DNA from: an uncultured Alphaproteobacteria bacterium
GTDB lineage: Bacteria; Pseudomonadota; Alphaproteobacteria; HIMB59; GCA-002718135
Length of the DNA: 64,000 bases
Direction: 5' to 3'
Assembly (NCBI GenBank): GCA_902577905.1
Contig: CACHAQ010000001.1
Span: 85,055-149,054, forward strand
Translations under genes and position numbers: made by a program
Notes under the pieces: model-generated
Told to the model about the DNA's origin: nothing
The model's input: only the letters and a program-made list of their open reading frames with translations
Databases searched by the model: none
In this document: piece by piece, positions 27,110 through 36,542 of the stretch
How positions within the stretch are numbered: position 1 is the first letter of the stretch
Layout of the letters: each line of letters begins with the position of its first letter

Positions 27110-27877
27110 ATGACATATAAATTTACAAATGCAATTGTTAGAAAACCGAATAAGAGTATTCATAATGCATTGAGTTCGCAGTATTTACATCCAAGTTATG
27201 AAAAAATATTAGAGATACATAAAAATTATATAACTGCCATTAAAAAAGCAGGATTAAATACAATTTTATTAGATAGCTTAGAAAAATATCCGGACAGTAT
27301 TTTTGTTGAAGATCCTGCTCTTATCTTCAAAAATAATATTATTATATTAAAACCAAGTGAATTTACACGAAAGGATGAGGAAATAATAATTAAAAAAGAA
27401 ATAAGTAAATACTTTGAAAAAATATTTGTTGTTGAAAAGGGAACAATAGAAGGTGGAGATATATTAAATATTAATAATCATTTTATTATAGGTTTATCAA
27501 ATAGAACTGATAAATTAGGGGCAGAAAATTTATCTAATATACTTATCTCACTTGGTGCTACTGTGGAAGTATGTCAAACACCAAAAGATATTCTTCATTT
27601 TAAGTCTGAATGCAGTTTATTGGATGATGATATAATTTTAGTAAGTAATAGAATGTCTAAATTAGATTATTTAAAAAAAAATTATAATTTAATTGAATTA
27701 CCTTTAGGTGAAGAAAATGCAGCTAACTGTATTAGAATTAATAATAAATTATTAATTCCAGATGGTTTTAATAAAACTGAGGAAATTTTATCTAAAAATT
27801 TTAATATCATTAAAATTAATATTGATGAAATATCAATGGTTGATGCGGGTTTAAGCTGTATGAGTCTTAGATGGTAA
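27110..27877 (+). CDS. Dimethylarginine dimethylaminohydrolase-like amidinohydrolase
   Basis: A 255-residue guanidino-group-modifying enzyme. Signature features are the N-terminal FTNAIVRKPN, SIFVEDPALIF, IEGGDILNI, catalytic His163 in ILHFKSECSLLDDD and the nucleophile Cys250 in AGLSCMSLRW at the C-terminus. The family converts (methyl)arginine to citrulline and (methyl)amine. The ATG lies 3 nt after tRNA-Arg with no possible Shine-Dalgarno, so tRNA processing would leave a nearly leaderless mRNA. The end overlaps the next gene by 7 nt. Confidence 0.88.
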   Translation: MTYKFTNAIVRKPNKSIHNALSSQYLHPSYEKILEIHKNYITAIKKAGLNTILLDSLEKYPDSIFVEDPALIFKNNIIILKPSEFTRKDEEIIIKKEISKYFEKIFVVEKGTIEGGDILNINNHFIIGLSNRTDKLGAENLSNILISLGATVEVCQTPKDILHFKSECSLLDDDIILVSNRMSKLDYLKKNYNLIELPLGEENAANCIRINNKLLIPDGFNKTEEILSKNFNIIKINIDEISMVDAGLSCMSLRW

Positions 27878-28542
27878 AAAACTTTATATACATATTAAAA
27901 CTTAAAAAAATCCCCAAGTTATACTGGAGCTCTCCTTATGAATATAATCTTAAACCAAAAAAAATAACAATTTTTTATTTGATTTTAGGACTTATACTCT
28001 TCGGCTTTGGTGAAGCGTTATTAATCACTGCAAATTTAGGAGTTTCACCTTGGTTTGTGTTACATCAGGGATTAGCGTTTAAAACTGGTTACACAATAGG
28101 TATTACAACATTTTTTGTAAGTATTGCATTATTATTGATTTGGTTTCCACTAAAACAAAAACCGGGTATTGGAACAATATTAAATGCTATTTTAATTTCT
28201 GTAATTTTGGATCTTTCACTAATCTATCTTCCTTATCCAAAGGATTTCATATTTCAATTTTTACAGGTATTAATTGGTATTTTAATAATAGGTATTGGAA
28301 GTGGTTTTTATTTAGCTGCAAATTTAGGACCTGGTCCAAGAGATGGACTGATGACTGGCTTAAATAAACAAACTAATTTTTCAATTTCATTTATTAGAAC
28401 ATTACTTGAACTATCTGCAGTAGGTATAGGATTTTTTTTAGGTGGAAAAGTTGGAATAGGAACGCTGATATACGCAATAGGAATAGGTTTTTCAGTATCT
28501 TTAGGTTTATTTTTTGTTGGTAAAATTTATAGGAAAAATTAA
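27871..28542 (+). CDS. YczE/YitT-like membrane protein
   Basis: A 223-residue protein with five to six hydrophobic segments and the motifs GFGEALLITANLGVSPWFVLHQGLA and GSGFYLAANLGPGPRDGLM, a repeated NLG-P-D/L pattern typical of YczE/YyaS/YitT proteins. The biochemical role of the family is not established. It overlaps the amidinohydrolase gene, so a role in transport of its substrate or product is possible. A 93-nt A+T-rich gap before ureD shows no clear structure. Confidence 0.78.
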   Translation: MVKNFIYILKLKKIPKLYWSSPYEYNLKPKKITIFYLILGLILFGFGEALLITANLGVSPWFVLHQGLAFKTGYTIGITTFFVSIALLLIWFPLKQKPGIGTILNAILISVILDLSLIYLPYPKDFIFQFLQVLIGILIIGIGSGFYLAANLGPGPRDGLMTGLNKQTNFSISFIRTLLELSAVGIGFFLGGKVGIGTLIYAIGIGFSVSLGLFFVGKIYRKN

Positions 28543-28635
28543 ATTTAACTATTATTTATTAATAATTTTTAATCTTAAACCATTAAGTATTTTATTTTCA
28601 TAAATTTTGTTTCGATTATACTTAATTGAACAATA

Positions 28636-29430
28636 ATGGACAAGCTACTGCAAAGATCAAATGGAAAAATAGATATAGAATTACTAGATAATGATATTTC
28701 AAAATTTTTTCAAAGTGGTTGTTGTAAAATCTTAAATCCAAAAAATTATAATGAATTTAAAGAATTAGTTTTAGTTAATACGGCAGGAGGCATTACTTGT
28801 AATGACAATATTGATATTAACGCTAATATCAATAATTCTAAACTAAGTATTTGCACACAAGCTGCAGAAAAAATTTATGCAGGAATTGGTGACCCTGCTA
28901 GAGTAGAAATAAATATCAATTTAAATAATTCTACTATGTATTGGTTACCAAAAGAATTAATTTTATTTGATAATTCAAAATTAAGAAGAAATATCAATAT
29001 TAATCTATCAGATAATTCTAATTTGATTTTTTGTGAAACAACAATTTTTGGAAGAAAAGCAATGTCTGAAAAAATTAAAAATATTTCTTTTTCTGATCAA
29101 TGGAAAATTTATTCAAATTCTTCCATAAAGCATTTTGAAGCAATTAATATTAAAGGATCAACGATTGATAATTTCAAAAACAATTACACTTTTTCTAATC
29201 AATCATCTTTATCAACAATTTTAATTTTTGGTGATATTGTTCATCAACTAGAATCTGTATTAAGAAAAGTTAAAAAAAACTTAGGAAATCACTTTTGTGA
29301 AATGACAAAATTTGATGATAAAATTATCATTAGATGTTTAGCAGATGATAATTATGATTTAAAAAAAACACTAAATATTATTATGAAAAATGTAATAAAT
29401 GATAAAATGCCAAAAAGTTGGGATCTATAA
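28636..29430 (+). CDS. ureD: Urease accessory protein UreD
   Basis: A 264-residue UreD. Family features are KLVLVNTAGGIT-like VLVNTAGGITCND, CTQAAEKIYAG, the segment TMYWLPKELILFDNSKLRR and ETTIFGRKAMSE. UreD, UreF and UreG form the complex that inserts nickel and carbon dioxide into apo-urease. The stop is directly followed by the ureA ATG. It is shorter and more A+T-rich than typical UreD, as is usual in reduced genomes. Confidence 0.9.
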   Translation: MDKLLQRSNGKIDIELLDNDISKFFQSGCCKILNPKNYNEFKELVLVNTAGGITCNDNIDINANINNSKLSICTQAAEKIYAGIGDPARVEININLNNSTMYWLPKELILFDNSKLRRNININLSDNSNLIFCETTIFGRKAMSEKIKNISFSDQWKIYSNSSIKHFEAINIKGSTIDNFKNNYTFSNQSSLSTILIFGDIVHQLESVLRKVKKNLGNHFCEMTKFDDKIIIRCLADDNYDLKKTLNIIMKNVINDKMPKSWDL

Positions 29431-29733
29431 ATGAAATTAACACCAAGAGAAAAAGATAAGTTGATGGTCAGTATGGCAGCTAATGTTGCTAGAAAACGTC
29501 TAGAAAGAGGTGTTAAACTTAACTACCCAGAAGCTATAGCCTTGATAACAGATTTTGTAATAGAGGGCGCAAGAGATGGAAAAATGGTATCAGAATTAAT
29601 GGAAACAGGAGCTCACGTAGTAAAAAAAGAAGATTGTATGGATGGTATTCCAGATATGATTCCAGAAGTACAAGTTGAAGCTACATTTCCAGATGGAACA
29701 AAATTAGTAACAGTACATAAACCGATTAGATAA
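29431..29733 (+). CDS. ureA: Urease gamma subunit
   Basis: A 100-residue protein with the canonical UreA sequence: [23 protein letters not shown] is reduced here to recognisable parts ([49 protein letters not shown]). It forms the (alpha-beta-gamma)3 urease with UreB and UreC. The stop overlaps the ureB start by one base. Confidence 0.97.
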   Translation: MKLTPREKDKLMVSMAANVARKRLERGVKLNYPEAIALITDFVIEGARDGKMVSELMETGAHVVKKEDCMDGIPDMIPEVQVEATFPDGTKLVTVHKPIR

Positions 29734-30041
29734 TGAAACCTGGAGAAATAATAACAAAGCAAAATAGTGATATTAATTTGAATGATGAAAGACAATCAAT
29801 AACTTTAAAAGTTTCAAATAGCGGAGATCGACCAATTCAAGTTGGTAGTCATTATCATTTTGCCGAAACAAATGAATATTTAAAATTTGATAGAGAAAAA
29901 TCAAATGGTATGCGTTTAGATATACCATCTGGCACAGCTGTTCGGTTTGAACCTGGTCAATCAAAAGATGTAGAATTAATTCCAATAACGGGAAATAGAA
30001 AGATATTTGGTTTTAATAAAAAAGTTATGGGTCAATTGTAA
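29733..30041 (+). CDS. ureB: Urease beta subunit
   Basis: A 102-residue UreB starting MKPGEII, with [35 protein letters not shown] and [16 protein letters not shown], all invariant family segments. The start and stop overlap the flanking ureA and ureC by one base each (TAATG), so the three structural subunits are coupled for equimolar synthesis. Confidence 0.97.
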   Translation: MKPGEIITKQNSDINLNDERQSITLKVSNSGDRPIQVGSHYHFAETNEYLKFDREKSNGMRLDIPSGTAVRFEPGQSKDVELIPITGNRKIFGFNKKVMGQL

Positions 30042-31747
30042 TGAAAAAAATAAAGAGAGAAGCTTATGCCGATATGTATGGGCCAACAACTGGTGATAAA
30101 GTTAGACTTGCTGATACTGAATTATTTATTGAAGTGGAAAAAGATTTAACAACTTATGGAGAAGAAGTAAAATTTGGTGGTGGAAAAGTTATTCGAGATG
30201 GAATGGGACAATCTCAAGTATCTCGTAAAGATGGTGCTGTTGATACAGTTATAACAAACGCCTTAATAGTAGATGTAAATGGAATTTATAAAGCTGATAT
30301 TGGTCTTAAGGATGGATTAATTTATGAAATTGGAAAAGCAGGTAATCCAGATACACAACCCAATGTAAATATTATTATTGGACCTGGAACAGAAATAATT
30401 GCTGGTGAAGGCAAAATTATAACAGCTGGTGGATTTGACAGTCATATACATTTTATTTGTCCTCAGCAAATAGATGATGCACTTCATTCAGGTATTACAA
30501 CTATGTTGGGAGGTGGAACTGGTCCTGCACACGGCACTTTAGCGACTACAGTTACACCTGGGCCATGGCATATAGAAAAAATGATACAATCAGCTGATGC
30601 ATTTTCTATGAACTTAGCTTTTGCAGGAAAAGGAAATAGTTCTTTACCTAAAGCTCTTGAAGAACAAGTAATAGCCGGTGCATCTTCACTAAAATTACAT
30701 GAAGATTGGGGTACAACTCCCGCAGCAATAGATAATTGTTTAAATGTAGCAGATGATCATGACATTCAAGTAATGATTCATACGGATACATTAAATGAAA
30801 GTGGATTTGTTGAGAGTACTATTAAAGCGATTAATGGAAGAACAATTCACGCTTTTCATACTGAAGGAGCTGGTGGAGGTCATGCACCTGATATTATAAA
30901 AGTTTGTGGTGAACAATATGTTATTCCTTCTTCTACTAACCCAACAAGACCCTATACAGTTAATACAGTTGAAGAACATTTAGATATGTTAATGGTTTGC
31001 CATCACTTGGATAAATCAATACCTGAAGATGTTGCTTTTGCTGAAAGTCGTATTCGAAAAGAAACAATTGCAGCAGAAGATATACTGCATGACATGGGTG
31101 CTTTTTCAATTATTGCTTCTGATAGTCAAGCCATGGGTCGTGTTGGTGAGGTTATTATTAGAACATGGCAAACAGCACATAAAATGAAAGTTCAACGTGG
31201 ACAATTAAATGAAGAGCAGGGTGATAACGACAATGTAAGAGTTAAAAGATACATCGCTAAATATACAATTAATCCAGCAATAGCTCATGGTATTTCAGAT
31301 CATATTGGAAGTATCGAAAAAAATAAACGTGCTGATATTGTTATTTGGGACACTCCTTTTTTTGGTGTTAAACCTGAAATGGTATTACAAGGAGGAAGTA
31401 TAGCTTGTGCACAAATGGGTGATCCTAATGCATCTATACCAACACCACAACCAGTGTACTCAAGGCCAATGTTTTCTTCTTTTGGAAAATCATTAGAAAA
31501 ATCTACTGTCACTTTTGTAAGTAAAGTTTCATTAGATAAAGATTCATTTAAAAATTCTGGAGTAAATAAATCTCTATTACCTGTTAAAAATATTAGAAAA
31601 ATTTCTAAAAAAGATATGATATTAAATGATTATTGTCCAAAAATAGAAGTTAATCCAGAAACCTATGAAGTTTTAGCAGATGGTGAGTTAATAACTTGTG
31701 AACCAGCTAAAACATTACCTTTGGCTCAACGTTATTTCATGTATTAA
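30041..31747 (+). CDS. ureC: Urease alpha (catalytic) subunit
   Basis: A 568-residue UreC, full length. Active-site elements are the nickel ligands in [10 protein letters not shown], the carbamylated Lys218 in LKLHEDWG, and His residues in [28 protein letters not shown] and VCHHLD of the flexible flap. It hydrolyses urea to ammonia and carbamate. The gene starts at the TAATG overlap with ureB. Confidence 0.98.
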   Translation: MKKIKREAYADMYGPTTGDKVRLADTELFIEVEKDLTTYGEEVKFGGGKVIRDGMGQSQVSRKDGAVDTVITNALIVDVNGIYKADIGLKDGLIYEIGKAGNPDTQPNVNIIIGPGTEIIAGEGKIITAGGFDSHIHFICPQQIDDALHSGITTMLGGGTGPAHGTLATTVTPGPWHIEKMIQSADAFSMNLAFAGKGNSSLPKALEEQVIAGASSLKLHEDWGTTPAAIDNCLNVADDHDIQVMIHTDTLNESGFVESTIKAINGRTIHAFHTEGAGGGHAPDIIKVCGEQYVIPSSTNPTRPYTVNTVEEHLDMLMVCHHLDKSIPEDVAFAESRIRKETIAAEDILHDMGAFSIIASDSQAMGRVGEVIIRTWQTAHKMKVQRGQLNEEQGDNDNVRVKRYIAKYTINPAIAHGISDHIGSIEKNKRADIVIWDTPFFGVKPEMVLQGGSIACAQMGDPNASIPTPQPVYSRPMFSSFGKSLEKSTVTFVSKVSLDKDSFKNSGVNKSLLPVKNIRKISKKDMILNDYCPKIEVNPETYEVLADGELITCEPAKTLPLAQRYFMY

Positions 31748-31748
31748 A

Positions 31749-32195
31749 ATGCAAACTTCTTTAAAAATAATTCATCACAATCATAATAATAAAGAATTAT
31801 TAGATGAAATTTCACTATCTTATGAAGAAAGATTTATTCGTAGAAAAAAACTTATAGCAAATAATGGTACTGAATTTTTAGTTAATCTTGAAGAAACCGT
31901 CAGTGTTGATGAAAATTTTTTTTTTGAATTAGATAATGGTGATTTAATTAAAGTCATATCTAAAGAAGAAAATTTAATTGAAATAACAGGTGACAATTTA
32001 AAGCAAATCATATGGCACATAGGAAACAGACATCTGCCATGTCAAATTGAAGAAAATAGAATTCTTATTCAAGATGATGCTGTAATTCTTGATATGGTTT
32101 TAAAGTTACATGGAAATGTAAAAAAAGTTTTTGAAAAATTTAAACCAGAGGGCGGTGCATATGGTATTGGTAGAACACATAGTCACAAACACTAA
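31749..32195 (+). CDS. ureE: Urease accessory protein UreE
   Basis: A 148-residue nickel chaperone. The frame extends upstream to 31698, but the ATG at 31749, 1 nt after the ureC stop, gives the normal UreE start (MQTSLKIIHH). Family features are EERFIRRKKLI, IIWHIGNRHLPCQIEE and LDMVLKLHG. It has only a short histidine tail (RTHSHKH) rather than the long His-rich tail of enteric UreE. It delivers nickel to the UreDFG complex. Confidence 0.92.
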   Translation: MQTSLKIIHHNHNNKELLDEISLSYEERFIRRKKLIANNGTEFLVNLEETVSVDENFFFELDNGDLIKVISKEENLIEITGDNLKQIIWHIGNRHLPCQIEENRILIQDDAVILDMVLKLHGNVKKVFEKFKPEGGAYGIGRTHSHKH

Positions 32196-32196
32196 C

Positions 32197-32832
32197 ATGA
32201 AAAAATTTAAAGATACTCATCAAATATTACAAATATGGTTTTCATCCTCTTTTCCTATTGGTTCTTACGCATATTCTCATGGTTTAGAAGCACTGATAGA
32301 TGATAAAAAAATTAAAAATAAAGATAACGTTAAAGAATTTTTAGAAGCTCTTTTATTTTATGGAACATTAAGAAATGATTATATTTTTATGAAATCTATT
32401 TACAAAGGTGAGGAAATAAACGAATTAATCTTAGCAAGTGCTTCTTCTAAAGAAAGGAAAATAGAAATGATAGATATGGGAAATTCTTTTCGTAAAATCA
32501 TGAAAGATAGTTGGGAATTATCTCTACCTGAAAATACATCATTTATATATTGTTTAGCGAAAGCTGGATTACATTTTGATATTAAGTTTGATGATTTAAT
32601 TAAGTTTTATCTACAATCATTTATTTCTAATTTAATTAATACATGTGTAAAACATATACCAATGTCTCAAAAAGATGGGCAGAATCTTAATTTTATTTTT
32701 ATTAATCAAATTCAAGAATTTTTAACTCATTCAGATAAACTAACTCTCAATCATATAGGTACAACTTTTTTTATTGGTGATATTTATGCCATTAAGCATG
32801 AAAACTTAGACTCAAGGATTTATTTAACATGA
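32197..32832 (+). CDS. ureF: Urease accessory protein UreF
   Basis: A 211-residue UreF with [20 protein letters not shown] near the N-terminus, the family hallmark. An upstream in-frame ATG at 32131 lies inside ureE; the ATG at 32197, 1 nt after the ureE stop, fits the family start. The end overlaps ureG by 4 nt. UreF bridges UreD and the GTPase UreG. Confidence 0.9.
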   Translation: MKKFKDTHQILQIWFSSSFPIGSYAYSHGLEALIDDKKIKNKDNVKEFLEALLFYGTLRNDYIFMKSIYKGEEINELILASASSKERKIEMIDMGNSFRKIMKDSWELSLPENTSFIYCLAKAGLHFDIKFDDLIKFYLQSFISNLINTCVKHIPMSQKDGQNLNFIFINQIQEFLTHSDKLTLNHIGTTFFIGDIYAIKHENLDSRIYLT

Positions 32833-33440
32833 ATAATATAAATGGACCTTTAAAAGTTGGTATTGGTGGTGGAATAGGGACTGGCAAAACGAGTTTAACT
32901 GAAGCTTTATGTCGTTATTTATCAAAAAAAGTATCTATGGCAGTTATTTCAAATGATATTTATACAACTGAAGATGCAGAATACTTAATGAAAGCACAAG
33001 TTCTACCTATAGAGAGAATTAAAGGTGTTGAAACTGGCGGATGTCCACATACAGCTATTAGGGAAGATTGCAGTATTAATTTACTTGCAGTAGATGAGAT
33101 GAAAAAGAAATTTCCAGATTTAGAGTTAATACTTATTGAATCAGGTGGCGATAATTTAGCAGCAACTTTCAGTCCTGAATTAGTTGATTTAACAATTTAT
33201 ATGATTGATGTGGCACAAGGTGCAGATATACCAAGAAAAAAAGCACCAGCTATTAAAAAATCTGATTTACTAGTAATTAATAAAGTTGACCTTGCTCCCT
33301 ATGTTAATGTTGATTTAGAGCAAATGAAAGAGGATGTAAATGAAGCCAGAAATGGTTTACCTTATATTTTTGGTGAAATGAAAAATAATAACGGAATTGA
33401 AAAAATTTCTGACTTCTTAACTTCTCATGGTGGATTATAA
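32829..33440 (+). CDS. ureG: Urease accessory GTPase UreG
   Basis: A 203-residue SIMIBI GTPase. The P-loop is [13 protein letters not shown], with the nickel-binding Cys-Pro-His in [27 protein letters not shown], and the base-recognition motif NKVD in [13 protein letters not shown]. It closes the ureDABCEFG cluster. No urea or nickel transporter is encoded in the window. Confidence 0.96.
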   Translation: MNNINGPLKVGIGGGIGTGKTSLTEALCRYLSKKVSMAVISNDIYTTEDAEYLMKAQVLPIERIKGVETGGCPHTAIREDCSINLLAVDEMKKKFPDLELILIESGGDNLAATFSPELVDLTIYMIDVAQGADIPRKKAPAIKKSDLLVINKVDLAPYVNVDLEQMKEDVNEARNGLPYIFGEMKNNNGIEKISDFLTSHGGL

Positions 33441-33698
33441 CTATTCTACTTTTTGCAAAGAATACACTGTATCTGTACTATTAAATTTTGAATCAAATTC
33501 TTTTGATTTTGGGTCATCAAATAAAGCGTAAAATTTCTCTTCATCAGTTACATTACACATAATCATCACGTGGCCATCTTTTACAAAAGCCATATCAAAC
33601 GCATCTGTATATTTGGCAATATCATCTTTAAAAAAATTATATAATTCCATGTAATCTTCTTTAGTAAAAGATCCTTTGGAAACAACACATAAATTCAT
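33441..33698 (-). CDS. Small protein behind a SAM-II-like riboswitch, 85 aa
   Basis: A soluble 85-residue protein. The pattern NLCVVSKGSFTKEDYMEL, GHVMIMCNVTDEEKFYALFDDPKSKEF and a final VYSLQKVE resembles the one-domain ferredoxin-like (DUF3764-like) protein at 39676-39945, but identity is low. The AGGAGAT ribosome binding site directly abuts the U-run of a terminator preceded by a SAM-II-like aptamer, so expression is predicted to fall when S-adenosylmethionine is plentiful. The function is unknown; regulation suggests a link to methionine/SAM or one-carbon metabolism. Confidence 0.75.
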   Translation of the reverse strand: MNLCVVSKGSFTKEDYMELYNFFKDDIAKYTDAFDMAFVKDGHVMIMCNVTDEEKFYALFDDPKSKEFDSKFNSTDTVYSLQKVE

Positions 33699-33709
33699 AA
33701 TTATCTCCT

Positions 33710-33748
33710 AAAAAAAATATCCTCACCATTTTTCTTAATGGGAGGATA
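33710..33748 (-). terminator. Intrinsic terminator in the riboswitch leader
   Basis: On the minus strand, TATCCTC pairs with GAGGATA and, past one bulged base, CCATT pairs with AATGG. A run of eight T follows and leads straight into AGGAG of the 85-aa gene. Any transcript of that gene starting upstream must pass this terminator, so it acts as an attenuator. Confidence 0.82.
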
Positions 33749-33760
33749 AATTTATACGTA

Positions 33761-33806
33761 TCTCATTTTAGCTGCTTTTGAACCGCAATAGAGTCAAATC
33801 GTTCTA
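33761..33806 (-). promoter_or_regulatory. SAM-II (SAM-II/SAM-V superfamily) riboswitch aptamer
   Basis: On the minus strand, helix P1 is GAAC (33804-33801) with GTTC (33783-33780). The loop has GATTTGA and CTC (33793-33791) and ends TTGC before P1 closes. An A-rich linker, the conserved GCTAAA (33772-33767) and GAG (33764-33762), able to form the P2 pseudoknot with CTC, follow. This order matches known SAM-II aptamers from marine metagenomes. The 3' strand AATGAGATA can alternatively pair with the 5' arm of the terminator, giving an OFF switch on SAM binding. Confidence 0.75.
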
Positions 33807-33878
33807 TTAAATAGATAATACATAATTATTACAATTCAATGAATGTAAAGGTAGAGAATTAGAGATAATTTATTACAA

Positions 33879-34283
33879 TTATTCATATTTATCAGAATAC
33901 AAGTAAGGTATTCCAATAACTAGAATGATATAAAAAACCATAAAGCCTGCAATGAGAGGTAATACTTCTCCAGCTGGTACTGTGCTAAACGGACCAATAA
34001 CAAATCCATAAATTACAAAAAGAATATTTAAACCTACTAAATAATATCCACCACTTCTTTTCATACTGTACAACATGTAAATTGTGTAAGCGATTGCTAA
34101 CTGAAATACGATACTTACAATAAAGTCTAAAGTGGAAAGTTGAACATTAAAATCTCCTACAGGTGGTTGTACACCTTGACCAGAAAAATACCCATATGTA
34201 ATTCGATAAGATGTATCAATAAAATCAAGAGAGATAAGGATTAACATAATCCAATGTAATGGTTTAAATAATGTTTCTTTCAT
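33879..34283 (-). CDS. Four-helix membrane protein, 134 aa
   Basis: Hydrophobic segments at about residues 10-25, 48-68, 76-98 and 108-128 indicate an integral membrane protein. No family is recognised. It lies 33 nt downstream of the ion channel gene on the same strand and could be in its operon. The following 130 nt lead into the SAM-II-like riboswitch of the next gene. Confidence 0.65.
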   Translation of the reverse strand: MKETLFKPLHWIMLILISLDFIDTSYRITYGYFSGQGVQPPVGDFNVQLSTLDFIVSIVFQLAIAYTIYMLYSMKRSGGYYLVGLNILFVIYGFVIGPFSTVPAGEVLPLIAGFMVFYIILVIGIPYLYSDKYE

Positions 34284-34316
34284 ACTTTTTTTTAATATTT
34301 TTTTTGCGATTCTCTA

Positions 34317-35018
34317 CTAATTTTTTTTCTCATTATCATGCTGATGATTAACAACATCAACAAGAATTGCTATAACAAGGTTTAAAATTGTTATTGAACA
34401 AATAGAGATAAAGGAAAAAAAATAAATCCAGGACCACCAGTAAATTGCTTGCATTGGTAACATAACGTTTTCCCAACTAGATAAAGTCAAAACTTGAAAT
34501 AAAGTTATAAGAGATATTCCTAAATCTGCCCATCTTTCTGGATCATCTTCCCCAAATAAAATTGAACCCATAGTGGCATAAATATAGAGAATAATAAAAA
34601 GCAAAAGGCTAACAAAAAAAACTCTTTTTATAGATGCAAGGATGGCTTCAATAATTTTTTTTAATTCAGGTATTACAGATATCAGTCGTAATACTCTAAA
34701 AATACGAAGAAGACGTAAAACTAAGAAGCTAGAGTTATTTGGTATTGGTATGAGAGAAATAGCAACAATAATTGTATCAAAAACATTCCAACCATCTTTG
34801 AAAAAATTTTTCTTTTCTTTTTCACCAATAAAACGAATAAGTATTTCAATTACAAAGAAAATTGTAATGGCATAATCTAGTAAGTGGATAGTATTTAAAA
34901 AAATTGGATCTAATTGATATGTCGTTGCACCAATAAGTATTGCATTAAGAATAATTATGATGACAACTGAAAATTGAAAAATTCGATTATCTTTTAATTT
35001 TGAAAAAAAATTAATCAT
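34317..35018 (-). CDS. Voltage-gated-type cation channel, single domain
   Basis: A 233-residue six-helix ion transport protein, the length and layout of bacterial NaChBac/NavAb-type channels. The voltage-sensor S4 has arginines every third residue (R102, R105, R108, R111 in LRLLRIFRVLRL). S1-S3 contain conserved acidic residues such as in FFVIEILIRF and WNVFDTIIV. The pore filter is TLSSWEN (residues 178-184) rather than the sodium-channel TLESWAS type, with the acidic residue shifted. The pore helix S6 is ITILNLVIAILVDVV. It overlaps the next gene upstream by 4 nt. Confidence 0.85.
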   Translation of the reverse strand: MINFFSKLKDNRIFQFSVVIIIILNAILIGATTYQLDPIFLNTIHLLDYAITIFFVIEILIRFIGEKEKKNFFKDGWNVFDTIIVAISLIPIPNNSSFLVLRLLRIFRVLRLISVIPELKKIIEAILASIKRVFFVSLLLFIILYIYATMGSILFGEDDPERWADLGISLITLFQVLTLSSWENVMLPMQAIYWWSWIYFFSFISICSITILNLVIAILVDVVNHQHDNEKKN

Positions 35019-36520
35019 TTTAAATTAACAAATGCTAAAGATGCTGTATCTTCTAAAAATAAAACTAGGCCATTTTCTATTTTAATCATATCTCTAATTC
35101 TTTCACCTATATTTATTCTTTCTAAATTATCAATTTTATTATCATTTATTAAATCAAAAAAATAAATTGCATTATCTTTTAATGATGCAACAACATATTT
35201 ATTTTTTTTATCTAAACCTATAATCTGAGAGATACCTATTGATGGATTAAAATATTTTATGGGTTCTATAAAACCATATTCTGAATGTGATTTATGTAAG
35301 GGATATTTTTCATATTTTTTTTTATTTCGTTCTGCTTTTTTTCCACCGTAATGTTCACCATAAGAAGAAATAGCCCATCCATAATTTGGAGTGGTATTCT
35401 CGTTAAGTTGAATTAAGTTAATTTCATCTCCACCTTCTGGACCATGTTCAGCTTCTATTAAAAAATTATTTGCCTTATCATAAAATAAACCTTGAGGATT
35501 TCGATGCCCCATACTGATTATTGAATAATCTTTATTGTTTTTACTAATTTTAATTATTTTACCAAATATACTTTTCTTATTTTGAACTCTATGTCGACTT
35601 CTAAAATCTCCAGTAGATAACAAAACAGTATCTTTATTAAGGTTAGTAATTCGACCTCCAGATTGATGAGCATTAAATTCTTTATCTATATTTTTATCTA
35701 CATGCACACATTCATCAGAGGTAAATAAAATATCAAATTTAATGAAATTATAATTCATTTTTCCTTCGAGAAGACTTGTGTTCCAGCAATTTGAAGTAAC
35801 TTCTCTTGTGTAGGAGACATAAATGTCATCTTCATATATTTGTATATCTTTTGTAGAATACCAGCCACCTTCAAGCCAATCAAAATTATGTTGTCTCGAT
35901 TTCTTAAATTGATCCTCGTTTATAAATTCATGAATATTTGTGTTTATTTGTTTTAATATTAACTCTTTATCTAGCTTATTAATGCGACTTGTAGAGTAGG
36001 CTAATATACCACTTGCTGAAAGTAAAATGAGTTTATTCTTATGTTCATCAATATATCCGCTAGCAGGAAATTGATTTGCTATCCCATACATTAAAATATT
36101 TTTTTCTGGATTATAAATATCAACATCTAAAATATTTGATGTAAAACTGTGAGAAGAATTATAGATGTATTCTAAGTTACTATTCTTTGATTTGATATGC
36201 ATATCAAATTCATAAGGATCAACTTGTGATAATAATTTTTCAAAAATTTCTTCTATTGGCTGCAAATACTCAATATCTTCAAGCATATCTTGAAAAGCTC
36301 TTTCTAATAACCTTTTTTGCCCTTTAAATAGATTGCTTTCTTTTTGAATGGTTTCAATTTCTTTTTCAAGTTCGTCTATATTTTTTTGAGAAAAAACATA
36401 TTTATTAATTAATTGTTGTTGATTTTTATTTAAAAGATTTCTGAAAATTTGAAAATCATAAAAAAAATTAAGTAAAAGAAAAGTAAAGATTAATAAAAAT
36501 AAAGAGTAAAGTATTTTCAT
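35015..36520 (-). CDS. Membrane-anchored PQQ-type sugar-dehydrogenase-like propeller
   Basis: A 501-residue protein. It has an N-terminal membrane anchor (about 1-25), then a Gln/Glu/Lys-rich coiled coil (about 30-80), then a beta-propeller of the glucose/sorbosone dehydrogenase superfamily. Recognisable propeller segments are SIFGKIIKISKNN, MGHRNPQGLFYD, EAEHGPEGGDEINLI and NYGWAISSYGEHYGG. Such enzymes oxidise sugars with pyrroloquinoline quinone, though many members are uncharacterised. The anchored topology places the propeller in the periplasm. It overlaps the ion channel gene, an unusual partner. Confidence 0.75.
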   Translation of the reverse strand: MKILYSLFLLIFTFLLLNFFYDFQIFRNLLNKNQQQLINKYVFSQKNIDELEKEIETIQKESNLFKGQKRLLERAFQDMLEDIEYLQPIEEIFEKLLSQVDPYEFDMHIKSKNSNLEYIYNSSHSFTSNILDVDIYNPEKNILMYGIANQFPASGYIDEHKNKLILLSASGILAYSTSRINKLDKELILKQINTNIHEFINEDQFKKSRQHNFDWLEGGWYSTKDIQIYEDDIYVSYTREVTSNCWNTSLLEGKMNYNFIKFDILFTSDECVHVDKNIDKEFNAHQSGGRITNLNKDTVLLSTGDFRSRHRVQNKKSIFGKIIKISKNNKDYSIISMGHRNPQGLFYDKANNFLIEAEHGPEGGDEINLIQLNENTTPNYGWAISSYGEHYGGKKAERNKKKYEKYPLHKSHSEYGFIEPIKYFNPSIGISQIIGLDKKNKYVVASLKDNAIYFFDLINDNKIDNLERINIGERIRDMIKIENGLVLFLEDTASLAFVNLK

Positions 36521-36542
36521 TATAAAATATTATAAAACTTGT

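Noticed and set aside
32131..32196. Upstream ATG for ureF
   Set aside because: It lies within ureE and adds residues absent from the family. The ATG 1 nt after the ureE stop fits.
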